A stretch of DNA of 56,692 nt, taken from the NCBI GenBank assembly GCA_027484985.1, contig JAIXRW010000067.1, positions 1 through 56,692 on the forward strand, in the 5' to 3' direction. The notes beneath the pieces were generated by a model. That model was not told the origin of the DNA. It made no database searches and saw nothing but the letters and a program-made list of their open reading frames with translations. The first letter of the stretch is position 1. Every line of letters starts with the position of its first letter. The DNA is from Rhodobacter sp. (lineage in GTDB: Bacteria > Pseudomonadota > Alphaproteobacteria > Rhodobacterales > Rhodobacteraceae). Made by a program: the position numbers and the translations under genes. Shown here piece by piece: positions 27,439 through 36,106 of this stretch.

Positions 27439-28164
27439 ATGTTTTGCTACCGGATCACCGATCACCCCAGCGCGGCGGATGCAGCCTTGGGCATCCTTCG
27501 CTGCGATCCGGTCTGGGCGCGCGACATCACCGCGCCGCGCTATTTCGAACTGATCCACGAAACTTGGACGCTGGGTGACCGGCCCATGACCCCTGCCGAA
27601 GTGGGCTGCGCGCTGGCCCATATCGCGGTGCTTGAACGCATCGCGGCGTCGGGACGGCACGGGTTGATCCTTGAAGCCGACATGCCCGTGACCACGGCGC
27701 AACTGGCACAGGTGCGCGCTGTGCTGGACCGGCAGCCCGATGTCGAATTCGTCAATATGCAGGGCGAAACGCGGCTTCCGATGCGGGGATGGCCACGCCC
27801 CGACGGGCTGTATCTGGCCGATTGCGATTGGGATTTTTCGGGTGCGGCGGCCTATCTTGTCTCGCCGGGCTTTGCCGCGCGACTGGTCGCCTTTCAGCGC
27901 AAGCGGTTGCGCCGCGCCGATGACTGGCGCGATGTCTTTGCCCAAGACCCCGCGCCGCCGCTTTATCTGCCGGTCTTCGGCGGCATGGGGCCGGGAAGCA
28001 CGATCGATGCCGAACGCCGGATGCTGCGCCACAGTCGGCTTTTGCCGCTGATCCTGCGCCGTCTTGGCCAGCGGCTTCAGCGTGACAAGCGCCGCCTCAT
28101 GCGGGTTTTGCGGCTGGTGCCCCCCGTCTTGCCCAAGGCGCCGAAATTGAGCAATCTGGGTTAA
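27439..28164 (+). CDS. Glycosyltransferase family 25 protein
   Basis: 241 residues of the LPS-type GT25 family. TPAEVGCALAHIAVLERIAA is the signature N-terminal motif, and GLILEADMPV occupies the position of the usual LEDD metal motif, with Ala replacing the middle acid. FSGAAAYLVSPGFAARLV corresponds to the conserved acceptor/donor part. AGGGAC precedes ATG 27439. The C-terminus is very basic (RRLGQRLQRDKRRLMRVLRL), suggesting membrane association. Activity is likely but the altered motif leaves some doubt. Confidence 0.83.
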   Translation: MFCYRITDHPSAADAALGILRCDPVWARDITAPRYFELIHETWTLGDRPMTPAEVGCALAHIAVLERIAASGRHGLILEADMPVTTAQLAQVRAVLDRQPDVEFVNMQGETRLPMRGWPRPDGLYLADCDWDFSGAAAYLVSPGFAARLVAFQRKRLRRADDWRDVFAQDPAPPLYLPVFGGMGPGSTIDAERRMLRHSRLLPLILRRLGQRLQRDKRRLMRVLRLVPPVLPKAPKLSNLG

Positions 28165-28221
28165 CGGGGCAGGGCGTTTGTGTGATGTGGCTTGCCGGTG
28201 TGTTGGTTGTTCGGGTGCTGA

Positions 28222-29073
28222 GTGTCGGTCAATTTGGCGATTATCGGGTGTTGCGCGTCGCGCGACTGGGTCTTTTCACAGCGGCGCGGGGCAGGGCGCA
28301 GTCTTGCCACCCGGCCGCATTTCCATTCCAGCGCGCTGGCCGCGCAGTTCCTGCCGCCCGTTTCTGGCCCGTTCGAAATAGACCCCGCCCTGCGTGCCGG
28401 GGACCAAGCCGTGGTCCGGCGCGACCTTTTGCGGACATGGCCGTCCGAGATGGAAGCCCTGCGGCCCGATGCCGTGCTCGTGGACCTGAGCTATGAGGCT
28501 GTCGATGGCCTTGTGTTCTGGAACGGTGGCTGGATCACGCGCTCTGTCTCGATCCGGCAGTCGCCCCGGATGGTTGCGACCCTGCCCCGCGCCCTGCGCC
28601 CGATCGACGACCCTGACGGTTTTGCCGCGCTTGTCGCCCCGGCCTATGCGGGCTTTGCCGCCTTTATGGCCGAACGCCTGCCGAAAACGCGCATCCTTCT
28701 GCATCGGGCGCGCTTTGCGCTGCATTACCGGGCAAGGTTCGGGCAGATCTTGCCCTTTCCCGAACAGCGGCAGGCCACAAGCCGCCGCTACAACGCATTG
28801 GCAGAAGGCATCGAAGCCCTGTTCCTGAAAGCGGTGCCAAAGGCCGAGCCGTTCGATCTTGGGCAGGATCTGCCCGTTGCCGAACTCTGGCACCGCTGGG
28901 GCCTGCATCCAATCCATTATGAAGAGGCCTATTACCGGCGATTCCTGTCCTTGTTCCGCCGGACCTTCGGGCAACAGGCAGGGTGGGGTGCCGTGGCGGA
29001 TGGCGGTCTGGATCGGCTTTCTGAAACCAGACGGCGCTGGAAGGCAGGCGTCAAGCCCGTGTCGGATGCCTAG
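28222..29073 (+). CDS. DUF6270-like protein
   Basis: 283 residues. The N-terminus NLAIIGCCASRDWVF is the hallmark I associate with the DUF6270 family (G-C/S-C-x-S-R-D), which occurs in polysaccharide loci. Later conserved parts are VLVDLSYEA (an acidic strand end) and WGLHPIHYEEAYYRRFLSL, whose His could act with the N-terminal Ser/Asp as in SGNH-like hydrolases (inference). GTG 28222 is the first possible start, because TGA lies just before it in frame. May be an esterase or acyltransferase-like modifier of a glycan; not proven. Confidence 0.7.
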   Translation: MSVNLAIIGCCASRDWVFSQRRGAGRSLATRPHFHSSALAAQFLPPVSGPFEIDPALRAGDQAVVRRDLLRTWPSEMEALRPDAVLVDLSYEAVDGLVFWNGGWITRSVSIRQSPRMVATLPRALRPIDDPDGFAALVAPAYAGFAAFMAERLPKTRILLHRARFALHYRARFGQILPFPEQRQATSRRYNALAEGIEALFLKAVPKAEPFDLGQDLPVAELWHRWGLHPIHYEEAYYRRFLSLFRRTFGQQAGWGAVADGGLDRLSETRRRWKAGVKPVSDA

Positions 29074-29164
29074 TTTTTCAACACAAGTCATCGCCCCGCC
29101 CGCAACAGCCCGCGCCCGCGCGGGGGCTGGGCGGTCGGCACGGTGTAAGGTTCTATCATTGGTG

Positions 29165-29193
29165 TTGCCGTTGCCCGCCTTTTTGCCGATATT
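29165..29193 (+). promoter_or_regulatory. Candidate promoter of the radical SAM cassette
   Basis: TTGCCG (29165-29170), a 17-base spacer and GATATT (29188-29193), about 55 bases before ATG 29249. It lies in the 175-base gap after the DUF6270-like gene, the only real gap before the six-gene cassette. Confidence 0.4.
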
Positions 29194-29248
29194 GCCCGCC
29201 ACCATGTCCGGCCGGATCAGGACAGCCCGCAGCCGCAGGACAGGTAGG

Positions 29249-30211
29249 ATGGATAAGAGCATGTCGCCATCGGCGCCGGTTTTCGTGCTGAGCGAAGGCA
29301 AGATCGTTCCCCCCACCCATTGCGAGCTGATCGTCACCGACCATTGCAACATCAGTTGCCAATCCTGCAACCACGCCTCGCCCACGGCTGGCAAGTGGAA
29401 CCTGACCCCCGATGCGGCGGCGCGCGATCTGGCGCGGCTGGGACCCGTCTATCGCCCGCGCGAATTGCGGTTGATCGGAGGCGAGCCGATGCTGAACCCG
29501 ATGCTGCCCGATATCCTGCGGGTCGCGCGTGCCGCCGATTTCGCACCCATGCTGCGGCTGGTGACGAACGGGTTGCTGCTGGACCGGCTGCCGGATGACG
29601 CGCTGGCGCTGCTGGACGAGGTCGAGGTGTCGCGCTACCCCGCCGTGCCCATTGCGCCCGAAGCGATGGCCGTCCTGCGCAAGCGGGCGGCGCGGGTGGG
29701 AACGCGGGTGACCGAAGCGACCTATGCGTCGTTCCGCGCCACATTCGCCCTGCCGCGCAGCCCCGATGCGCTGGCCGAAACGGTGTTTCGCGGCTGCAAG
29801 GTGGGCACGCTTTGGGCCTGCCATGCCATCCGCAAGGGGCGCTTTTACAAATGCCCGCAAAGCATCTATATCCCCGGTATGGCCAAGATCGGGGCCGATG
29901 ACGGCTTTGATCTGCACGGGCATGATGATCTTTTCCCCGCGCTTTGGGCGCATCTTCACAGGCATGAACGGATGTCCAGCTGTCACCATTGTCTTGGCAC
30001 GATGGGGCGCAAGTTTCCCCATGCGCTGGTGGACCGTCGCGACTGGGCGCGCGGGGCCGAGGCACCGGCGCAAGATAATCTTGACCCCGACCTGTTCGCC
30101 AAACCGATCTGGGCGCAATCGCGGGCCGATGATTGCCGCACCGTTTCCACACCGCGCCGCCCGCTGATCGCCCGCGCATTTGGGCGGATCAGACGGGCGC
30201 TGACAGGCTGA
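29249..30211 (+). CDS. Radical SAM protein with C-terminal Cys-rich region
   Basis: 320 residues. CNISCQSC (Cys 33, 37, 40) is the CxxxCxxC site for the SAM-binding 4Fe-4S cluster, followed by RLIGGEPMLNPMLPDILRVA, which holds the GGE motif. The C-terminal half has six further Cys (RGCKVGTLWACHA, YKCPQSIYIPG, SSCHHCLGTMG), a pattern like SPASM/twitch auxiliary-cluster domains. ATG 29249 is eight bases after AGGA; ATG 29261 is possible. It is followed by a PqqD-like gene, the classic partner of peptide-modifying radical SAM enzymes. No precursor peptide is obvious; the substrate is unknown. Confidence 0.88.
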   Translation: MDKSMSPSAPVFVLSEGKIVPPTHCELIVTDHCNISCQSCNHASPTAGKWNLTPDAAARDLARLGPVYRPRELRLIGGEPMLNPMLPDILRVARAADFAPMLRLVTNGLLLDRLPDDALALLDEVEVSRYPAVPIAPEAMAVLRKRAARVGTRVTEATYASFRATFALPRSPDALAETVFRGCKVGTLWACHAIRKGRFYKCPQSIYIPGMAKIGADDGFDLHGHDDLFPALWAHLHRHERMSSCHHCLGTMGRKFPHALVDRRDWARGAEAPAQDNLDPDLFAKPIWAQSRADDCRTVSTPRRPLIARAFGRIRRALTG

Positions 30212-30258
30212 CCACCCGTTTCACCCGTGACCATCAGACCAATATTTGCAGGGCCACC

Positions 30259-30690
30259 ATGACCGACCACCGCTACAAGATTGCCCATTCCGACATCGTG
30301 TTCGAGGATTTCGATGGCGAAAAGGTTGTTCTCGATCTGCGGTCGGGCAACTATTTCGACTTCAACCCCGTTGCCGCCGCGTTGTGGGATGCGCTGCTGG
30401 CGGGTGCGTCGCGGGCGGTCTTTGCCGCTGCGGGCCTGTCGCCGCAACGGGCCGAGGCGTTTCTGGCGCTTGTGGTGCAATCGGGGCTGGCCGTGGCCGA
30501 TCCCGATGCCGCACCGCTTGGCGTGGCGGATGCGGTGACGCAGACACTGGCCACCGCGCTGGCGTTGGCGGGCGATGAAGACCCCCGGATCGGGGTGTTC
30601 GACGATCTGGCCGATCTGATGCAGGCCGACCCGATCCACGAGGTGGATGCCGAATACGGCTGGCCGCACCGTCCCCCCGCCGATGGCTGA
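30259..30690 (+). CDS. PqqD-family peptide chaperone
   Basis: 143 residues. The first ~90 form a PqqD-like winged fold (RiPP recognition element): VVLDLRSGNYFDFNPVAAAL followed by WDALLAG and a helical part RAEAFLALVVQSGLAVAD. In known systems such domains bind a leader peptide and deliver it to a radical SAM or kinase partner. The C-terminal ~50 residues are an acidic, non-PqqD extension (DDLADLMQADPIHEVDAEYG). Last codons overlap the kinase-like gene by 8 bases. It resembles what I recall as the HPr-rel-A system chaperone. Confidence 0.83.
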   Translation: MTDHRYKIAHSDIVFEDFDGEKVVLDLRSGNYFDFNPVAAALWDALLAGASRAVFAAAGLSPQRAEAFLALVVQSGLAVADPDAAPLGVADAVTQTLATALALAGDEDPRIGVFDDLADLMQADPIHEVDAEYGWPHRPPADG

Positions 30691-31786
30691 AACGATGGCC
30701 GCTCTGCCCATTCAGCGTTCTGTGCCCGGCCCCGTGCTGGACGATGTGGCCGCGGTTCTGGCCTTTTGCCAGGACCTGTGCCGCGCGGCCGCCCCTGCCC
30801 ATGCGGCGGCGCCCTTCCGGCTGGCGCGGCGCGTGGCGGGTGCAGTGTTCGACATTGCCAGCACCATCCCCGAACAGGCGGCGCTATGCGAAACGCGGCT
30901 TGGCGAGCCCGCTGCGGCGGCGCCTGCGGGGGCGGCGCGGCTGCTGGTGGCCTGCGCCCGCGATCTGGGCCTTGCCGTGCCGGTGATGGGGCGGGGTCTG
31001 GCCACAGTGCAGGCGCTGGAAGAGGCGCTCGACCCCACGCCGTTCCGGCTGCATCACCACCCCGAAAGCGGGTTCTGGCAGGTGTGGGACCGTGACCGCA
31101 AGATCGGCGTGCAACTGCAAGCCGCCCCCGATCTTCTTCCCGCGTGGGAGGCGGGTTCACCCCTGCGTAATCTGGTCAAATGGGCCTTGACCACCCGCGA
31201 TTGCGGCCTGTTGCATGCCGGAACGCTGGCGGTGGGCGGCAGGGGGCTGCTGTTCGTGGGGCAGGGCGGATCGGGCAAGTCGGGCACCGTGCTGGCGGGC
31301 CTGTGCGCGGGAATGGACAGTGTCGGGGATGATTACGTCTTTGCCCGCATCGGCGCTGCGGGGCTTGAGGTGATGCCCGTTTTCAACACGCTCAAATGCG
31401 ATCCGGCGGGGCTGCGGCGGCTGGGCCTTGCCGACCGCGCCGATCTGGCGGGCGGGCCGACAAACTGGCAGGGCAAGCATGAGTTTACCTTTGCCGAACT
31501 GGCGGGGGCGCATCCGGCGGCAGGCTTTCGGATCGCGGGCCTGTGCCTGCCGGCCATCACCCATGCCGAGCGCACCTGTTTCGTTCCGGTGCCATCGCGT
31601 GACGCCTTTCTTGCGCTGGCGCCCACGGGTGTGGCGCAACTGCCCTGCGACCGCGCCGCGCATTTCACGCTATGCGCCCGCATCACGCGGATGGTGCCGT
31701 GCTACCGGCTGAACCTCGGGACCGATCCGGCCGAGATTGCCGCCGCCATCCGCGCAGCACTTGTGGGGGAATTGCCCCGATGCTGA
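30683..31786 (+). CDS. HPr-kinase-like protein (HprK-related)
   Basis: 367 residues. The C-terminal half carries a P-loop GQGGSGKS (193-200) preceded by GLLHAGTLAVGGRGLLFV and followed by GDDYVF (215-220). This is the pattern of HPr kinase/phosphatase-like proteins such as those in lasso-peptide and PqqD-linked cassettes. The HPr-type second signature is not obvious. The N-terminal ~120 residues are a separate, Ala-rich domain of unknown type. No HPr gene is nearby, so the target is probably a peptide, protein or glycan intermediate. Overlaps both neighbours, hence co-translated. Confidence 0.78.
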   Translation: MAETMAALPIQRSVPGPVLDDVAAVLAFCQDLCRAAAPAHAAAPFRLARRVAGAVFDIASTIPEQAALCETRLGEPAAAAPAGAARLLVACARDLGLAVPVMGRGLATVQALEEALDPTPFRLHHHPESGFWQVWDRDRKIGVQLQAAPDLLPAWEAGSPLRNLVKWALTTRDCGLLHAGTLAVGGRGLLFVGQGGSGKSGTVLAGLCAGMDSVGDDYVFARIGAAGLEVMPVFNTLKCDPAGLRRLGLADRADLAGGPTNWQGKHEFTFAELAGAHPAAGFRIAGLCLPAITHAERTCFVPVPSRDAFLALAPTGVAQLPCDRAAHFTLCARITRMVPCYRLNLGTDPAEIAAAIRAALVGELPRC

Positions 31787-32544
31787 CCACGGTGATCGTG
31801 CCGACATGGAACCGCGCGCCCATGCTGGCGCAGGCCATCGCATCACTGTTGCGCCAACGGCACGAGGTGGCGCTGGATATTCTTGTCGTCGATGACGGAT
31901 CGACCGATGAAACCGCCTCGGTGATTGCCAGTTTCACCGCGCAGACCGATGCCGTCCGCATGGTCCGGCAAGAGAATGGGGGGGTAAGTGCGGCGCGCAA
32001 TGCGGGCCTTACCCATCTGTTGGCGCAAACCGAGATCGTGACCTTTCTCGATTCCGACGACACCTCGCCGCGCGGGCGCTTTGCGGCCGATCTGCCGCTG
32101 TTCCGCGCCGATCCGGCGCTGGATGTCACATACGGGGTGATGCAGCGGGTGACCGCGATTGACCCCCTAACCCTTGCCCCGCCCGAGGGCGCGGTGCTGC
32201 AACCGTCCTTTGGCCCGCAACTGTCGCTGGCGCTGATGCGGCGGCGGGTGATCGAAAAGACCGGCCGCTTTGATCTGGAATTGCGGCAATCGGAAGATAC
32301 CGATTACCTGTTCCGCGTCTTTGAAGGGGGGGCGCGTTTCGTGCAGAACAGCACAGTTGCGCTTTACTACCGCGTGCATCCCGACAGCCTGACCGCGGAC
32401 CGTGCCGAAATGCGGACGCAATTCCTGCGGGCCGTGACGAAATCGCTGCGGCGGCGGCGGGCCGACCCCGGCCTGTGTCGGGAACGGCCGACCTTTGATC
32501 TGCAAACCTTTGCCGGACCGGAGCAATCTGATGCCCGAACATGA
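31780..32544 (+). CDS. Glycosyltransferase family 2 protein (first of two)
   Basis: 254 residues, GT-A fold. MLTTVIVPTWNRAPMLAQAI, ILVVDDGSTDETASV (first Asp pair), ENGGVSAARNAGL, then the DXD-like FLDSDDTSPRGRF and RQSEDTDYLFRVFEGG as the general-base (ED) region. ATG 31780 overlaps the kinase-like gene by seven bases. No membrane helix, so it is a cytosolic transferase. Sugar and acceptor unknown. Confidence 0.92.
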   Translation: MLTTVIVPTWNRAPMLAQAIASLLRQRHEVALDILVVDDGSTDETASVIASFTAQTDAVRMVRQENGGVSAARNAGLTHLLAQTEIVTFLDSDDTSPRGRFAADLPLFRADPALDVTYGVMQRVTAIDPLTLAPPEGAVLQPSFGPQLSLALMRRRVIEKTGRFDLELRQSEDTDYLFRVFEGGARFVQNSTVALYYRVHPDSLTADRAEMRTQFLRAVTKSLRRRRADPGLCRERPTFDLQTFAGPEQSDART

Positions 32545-33247
32545 CCCCACGGCATATGATGTCGTCATTCCCGCCTATAACGCGGCGATCACGCTGGCTG
32601 AGACGCTGGCCTCGGTCTTCGGTCAGACCGTGCCGCCTGCCCGTGTGATCGTGGTGGATGACGGATCGACCGATGACACGGCCGAAATCGCCCGCGCCGC
32701 ACGGGCCGAGGTGCTGCGGCAGGCCAATAGCGGGCCGGGTGCGGCCAGCACGCGGGGCATGGCTGCCGCAACGGCGCCGGTTCTGGCCTTTGTCGATGCC
32801 GATGATCTGTGGCTGCCCGACAAGATGGCGCGGCAACTGGCGGTGCTTGGCGCAGAAGGGGGGCCTGCGGGCGTGGTCAGCCTGCAACGCCAGTTCCGCC
32901 ACGGCCAGCCCGATGATGGCACGGGCGAGGTGCGCGACGGGCTGAACCGGTCATCGCTGGTGATGCCGCTTGCGCTGGCGCGGGCGGTCGGACCGATGCA
33001 GGACATGCCGGGCCTGCGGGGCGAGATGATCGAATGGCTTGCCCGCGCACGCATGGCGGGCACGCGGCTTATCACGCTGCAAGAGGTGCTGGTGCTGCGG
33101 CGCATCATTCCCGGAAGCCTGTCGTCGGGGCGCGATGCGCTGCGCGACAAGGGCTATCTTGCGGTGGCGCGGGCGGCGCTTTTGCGCAACCGCCAACGCG
33201 CCACGGCAAAGGCAGGGGGCGCGACCGAAGGGGGGCAGGCGCAATGA
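32531..33247 (+). CDS. Glycosyltransferase family 2 protein (second of two)
   Basis: 238 residues. YDVVIPAYNAAITLAETLAS, VIVVDDGSTDDTAEIA, ANSGPGAASTRGMAAA and FVDADDLWLPDKMARQL are the standard GT2 blocks. The C-terminal part is shorter and lacks a clear ED motif, so it is a distinct subfamily from the preceding GT2. Starts inside the end of that gene (14-base overlap) and overlaps the nucleotidyltransferase start by ATGA. Confidence 0.88.
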   Translation: MPEHDPTAYDVVIPAYNAAITLAETLASVFGQTVPPARVIVVDDGSTDDTAEIARAARAEVLRQANSGPGAASTRGMAAATAPVLAFVDADDLWLPDKMARQLAVLGAEGGPAGVVSLQRQFRHGQPDDGTGEVRDGLNRSSLVMPLALARAVGPMQDMPGLRGEMIEWLARARMAGTRLITLQEVLVLRRIIPGSLSSGRDALRDKGYLAVARAALLRNRQRATAKAGGATEGGQAQ

Positions 33248-34326
33248 CGGGTCTTTCGGCATCGGATATCGCGCTTCTCAGGGCGTCGCTGCTGGATGGC
33301 CCCGCCGCGATTGCGGCCTTTGGCGAATGGCGCCGCCTGACCGATTTCGAAGGCCATCACGAAGGCGGGCAGTTCCGCATGCTGCCCTTGCTGCATGCCA
33401 ATATGTCGCGGCTGGGCATCGACGATCCGGTGATGGCGCGGCTAAAAGGGGTGCATCGCCACGCTTGGGCGGAAGGCCAGCGCCGCCGCCATTCGGCCGC
33501 CGCCGCGATGGCGCTGCTGGCTGCGGCGGGGCTTCCGGCCATGGTGACCAAGGGCCTTGCGCTGGCGCAGGACTATTACCCCGACCGCGCCCTGCGCCCG
33601 ATGGCCGATATTGATCTTTTGGTGCCAAAGCCCCGCACGCTTGATGCGATTGCCGCCCTGGAACGGGGCGGGTGGCGCCACGGGGCTGCGGCCTTCGTGC
33701 GCGGCGGCCTTGCGCGGGCGGTGTTCATGGCCCAGCATCACGGCCTTGGGCTAAAGGATGCCAAGGGCAACGAGGCCGATCTGCACTGGCATCCGTTCTA
33801 CGAATCAAACCACCCCGATCTTGCCGAATGGTTCTGGCAAGGGGCCGAGCCGATCGATCTGGGCGAAGGGGTTTTTGCGCTGCGCCCCCTGCCGACGCCG
33901 CTATTGCTGCATGTCGTCATCCATGGCACGCGGCCCAATACGCTGTCGCCACTGCGCTGGGTCGCGGATGCCGCCATGGTTCTGCGGCGGGCGGAAGACC
34001 GGATCGACTGGAACGCGTTTTGGGCCATGGCCCGCAGGGCGCGGGTCGAGATGCGCGTTGCAGGGGGCCTCGCCACGCTGTCGGATATCACCGGACATCG
34101 CCTTGCCGAACCGGCGCGGCGGCCTCCGCGCTGGTCGGTGACCGAGGCGATCGAGCTTTCGGTCTTGGACAATTCGCGGCCCGGTCCAAGATCGCGGTTC
34201 AACATCGCTATCAATATGATCGTCTCGGCCATGCGGGTCTGGCAGGGTGGAAACCGGGCGCTGCTGCCGCTGATGGTGGCAGCTTGGGCAAAACGGCGGT
34301 TGCAAAAGCGGATTTCGCTGCGATAA
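33244..34326 (+). CDS. NTP_transf_5-type nucleotidyltransferase family protein
   Basis: 360 residues. MVTKGLALAQDYYPDRALRP and MADIDLLVPKPRTLDAI (DID at 122-124) match the uncharacterised nucleotidyltransferase family PF14907: KG.AL...YP....R...DIDLLV. EADLHWHPFYES near residue 177 supplies another acid. These proteins often sit with PqqD-like and HPr-kinase-like genes. The donor nucleotide and target are unknown. Last gene of the cassette, followed by a hairpin at 34346-34359. Confidence 0.8.
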   Translation: MTGLSASDIALLRASLLDGPAAIAAFGEWRRLTDFEGHHEGGQFRMLPLLHANMSRLGIDDPVMARLKGVHRHAWAEGQRRRHSAAAAMALLAAAGLPAMVTKGLALAQDYYPDRALRPMADIDLLVPKPRTLDAIAALERGGWRHGAAAFVRGGLARAVFMAQHHGLGLKDAKGNEADLHWHPFYESNHPDLAEWFWQGAEPIDLGEGVFALRPLPTPLLLHVVIHGTRPNTLSPLRWVADAAMVLRRAEDRIDWNAFWAMARRARVEMRVAGGLATLSDITGHRLAEPARRPPRWSVTEAIELSVLDNSRPGPRSRFNIAINMIVSAMRVWQGGNRALLPLMVAAWAKRRLQKRISLR

Positions 34327-34345
34327 ATCGGCCTTGAAAACTGAA

Positions 34346-34359
34346 CGGGGCTTGCCCCG
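34346..34359 (+). terminator. Hairpin after the radical SAM cassette
   Basis: CGGGGC-TT-GCCCCG, 20 bases after the nucleotidyltransferase stop. Short and without a U-run, so it is only a possible terminator. The rest of the gap to 34577 holds a promoter candidate and no supported gene. Confidence 0.4.
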
Positions 34360-34516
34360 GCGGTGGCGGGGTTCTGTGCGTTAGGCGTTATCCATCCAAA
34401 CAAAAGGTGGCCGCCGAAAGGTATGACGGACCCTGAATTTCTGTTAACGGTGTTGTCACGATTCGATGCGGTTGCGAACGAACGCCACCGGTCAGGAGTT
34501 CCCGGGTTGTTTGTTT

Positions 34517-34546
34517 TTGCCGTCTGCGCGCGTCATGCCTTAATGT
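34517..34546 (+). promoter_or_regulatory. Candidate promoter of the wza operon
   Basis: TTGCCG (34517-34522) and TAATGT (34541-34546) with an 18-base spacer. The predicted start is at about 34553, some 25 bases before TTG 34578. The sequence around 34435-34560 is AT-richer than its surroundings, as expected for a control region. Confidence 0.45.
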
Positions 34547-34577
34547 CTTTTCCGGCAACTCGCCGGCGGGAAGTGGA

Positions 34578-35639
34578 TTGATCTTGGGATTTGGACTTTC
34601 TTTTCGCGTTTTGTCGCTGTGCCTGCTGGTTGCGGGCTGCTCTGACGGGGCCGTCATGGTGGCTGCCAGCAAGGAACCCGTAAAGCCTGTGGATGTGGCG
34701 ATTGTCCGTCTGGGGCCTGACAATATCGGGCAGATGGCCGCGCCGCCGCCTGCGCGCGTGCCCTCGACCCTCGCCTCGGCGCCGCTGGGCGATTATCAGG
34801 TCGGGCCGGGCGATGCGCTTTCGGTGATCGTGATCGACCATCCCGAACTGCTGGTGCCGGGGGCGGGCACGGAACAGGGCTATCTGGTGCGGCGTGATGG
34901 CACGTTTACCTATCCCTTTGTCGGCGATGTCGTCGCGACGGGCCGCACGGTCGAAGACATCCGCAAAGACCTTGTGCAGCGGCTGGCGACCTTTTTCCCC
35001 GACCCGCAAATCGATGTGCGCGTGGCGAAATACGGATCGCAGCGCGTGGTGATCGGCGGGGCGGTCGGCCAACCCTCGATCCGCGTGCTGGAAGGGCTGC
35101 CGCTGACGGTGTTCGACGCCGTAACCTCGTCCGGCGGGCTAAAGGAAAATGCCGATGTGACCCGCATCTCGTTGCGGCGCGGCGGCAAGGAATACCGCAT
35201 CGATCTTGACGGCTATCTGGCCGACGGGCTGGCGGCGAACAATCCGCCATTGCGGGCGGGGGACGTGATCTTCGTGCCGACCCGCAAACAGGACGAAGCC
35301 TTTGTGCTGGGCGAGGTATTGCGCCCGTCGCCGGTCGATCTGTCGCGCGATCCGGTCACGGTCACGCAGGCCATCACCCGTATGGGCGGGTTGAACCTGA
35401 CCCGCGCCAATGCCAGCGGCGTCTTCGTCTTTCGCGAGACGAATGGAAAATACACCGTCTATGCGCTGGATATGTCGCGCCCCGAAGGCGTTCTTCTGGG
35501 CACAAGGTTCGTGTTGCGGCCCAATGACGTGATCTATGTGACCCGTGCGCCGCTGCAAAAGTGGAATGATACGATCAGCCGGATTCTTCCCACCATCAAC
35601 GCGTCGGGCACGGCCGCGGCGGTTGAAGGAAGGTTTTGA
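34578..35639 (+). CDS. wza: Polysaccharide export outer-membrane lipoprotein (Wza-like)
   Basis: 353 residues. Lipoprotein signal with lipobox LVAGC (Cys near 21). The Poly_export domain follows: YQVGPGDALSVIVIDHPELL, then YLVRRDGTFTYPFVGDVVAT and GRTVEDIRKDLVQRLATFFP. Two SLBB-type units follow, around VVIGGAVGQPSIRVLEGLPL and AFVLGEVLRPSPVDLSRDPV. Forms the outer-membrane export channel. Start codon TTG 34578 (GGAAG upstream at 34569-34573); TTG 34584 is also possible. First gene of the export operon. Confidence 0.92.
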   Translation: MILGFGLSFRVLSLCLLVAGCSDGAVMVAASKEPVKPVDVAIVRLGPDNIGQMAAPPPARVPSTLASAPLGDYQVGPGDALSVIVIDHPELLVPGAGTEQGYLVRRDGTFTYPFVGDVVATGRTVEDIRKDLVQRLATFFPDPQIDVRVAKYGSQRVVIGGAVGQPSIRVLEGLPLTVFDAVTSSGGLKENADVTRISLRRGGKEYRIDLDGYLADGLAANNPPLRAGDVIFVPTRKQDEAFVLGEVLRPSPVDLSRDPVTVTQAITRMGGLNLTRANASGVFVFRETNGKYTVYALDMSRPEGVLLGTRFVLRPNDVIYVTRAPLQKWNDTISRILPTINASGTAAAVEGRF

Positions 35640-35644
35640 TTTCG

Positions 35645-36106
35645 ATGGCAATGGTCGTTTCTTCTGTGCTGGTGGTCTGTATTGGCAATATCTGCCGCTC
35701 CCCGGTTGGCGAACGGTTGCTGGCGCGTGCCCTGCCGGGTTTGCAGGTGGGGTCAGCGGGGCTTCAGGCGGTGCGCGGGGCGCCGGCCGATGCCGCGATG
35801 ACGCGCGCGGCACTGGCGCAGGGCCTGTCGCTTGACGGGCATGTGGCGCGCCAGTTCACCGAAGACCTTGCGCGGGGGGCCGATCTTATTCTGGTGATGG
35901 AACAGCCGCACCGCCAGACCATCGCGCGCAAATGGCCTGCGCTGATGGGCAGGACAATGCTGTTTGGCCAATGGCTTGACGCGCCCGCGCGCGATGTGCC
36001 CGATCCCTATCTTCAGCCTGACGCGGTCCACCGCGCCGTGTTGGCCCAGTTGGAGCAGGCCGCGCAGCAATGGGCACAGCGCCTGTCGCCGGAGCGTGCA
36101 GCATGA
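35645..36106 (+). CDS. wzb: Low-molecular-weight protein-tyrosine phosphatase (Wzb-like)
   Basis: 153 residues. Active-site loop CIGNICRSP (C-x5-R-S) at the N-terminus and the general-acid DPY in VPDPYLQPD near the C-terminus, the complete LMW-PTP signature. It dephosphorylates the tyrosine kinase Wzc. ATG 35645 is chosen after GGAAGG at 35627-35632; TTG 35636 is too close to it. Overlaps wzc by ATGA. Confidence 0.92.
   Translation: MAMVVSSVLVVCIGNICRSPVGERLLARALPGLQVGSAGLQAVRGAPADAAMTRAALAQGLSLDGHVARQFTEDLARGADLILVMEQPHRQTIARKWPALMGRTMLFGQWLDAPARDVPDPYLQPDAVHRAVLAQLEQAAQQWAQRLSPERAA

Noticed and set aside
34363..34581. 72-codon frame before wza
   Set aside because: It starts in a hairpin region, covers the probable wza promoter, has no ribosome binding site and no recognisable features.
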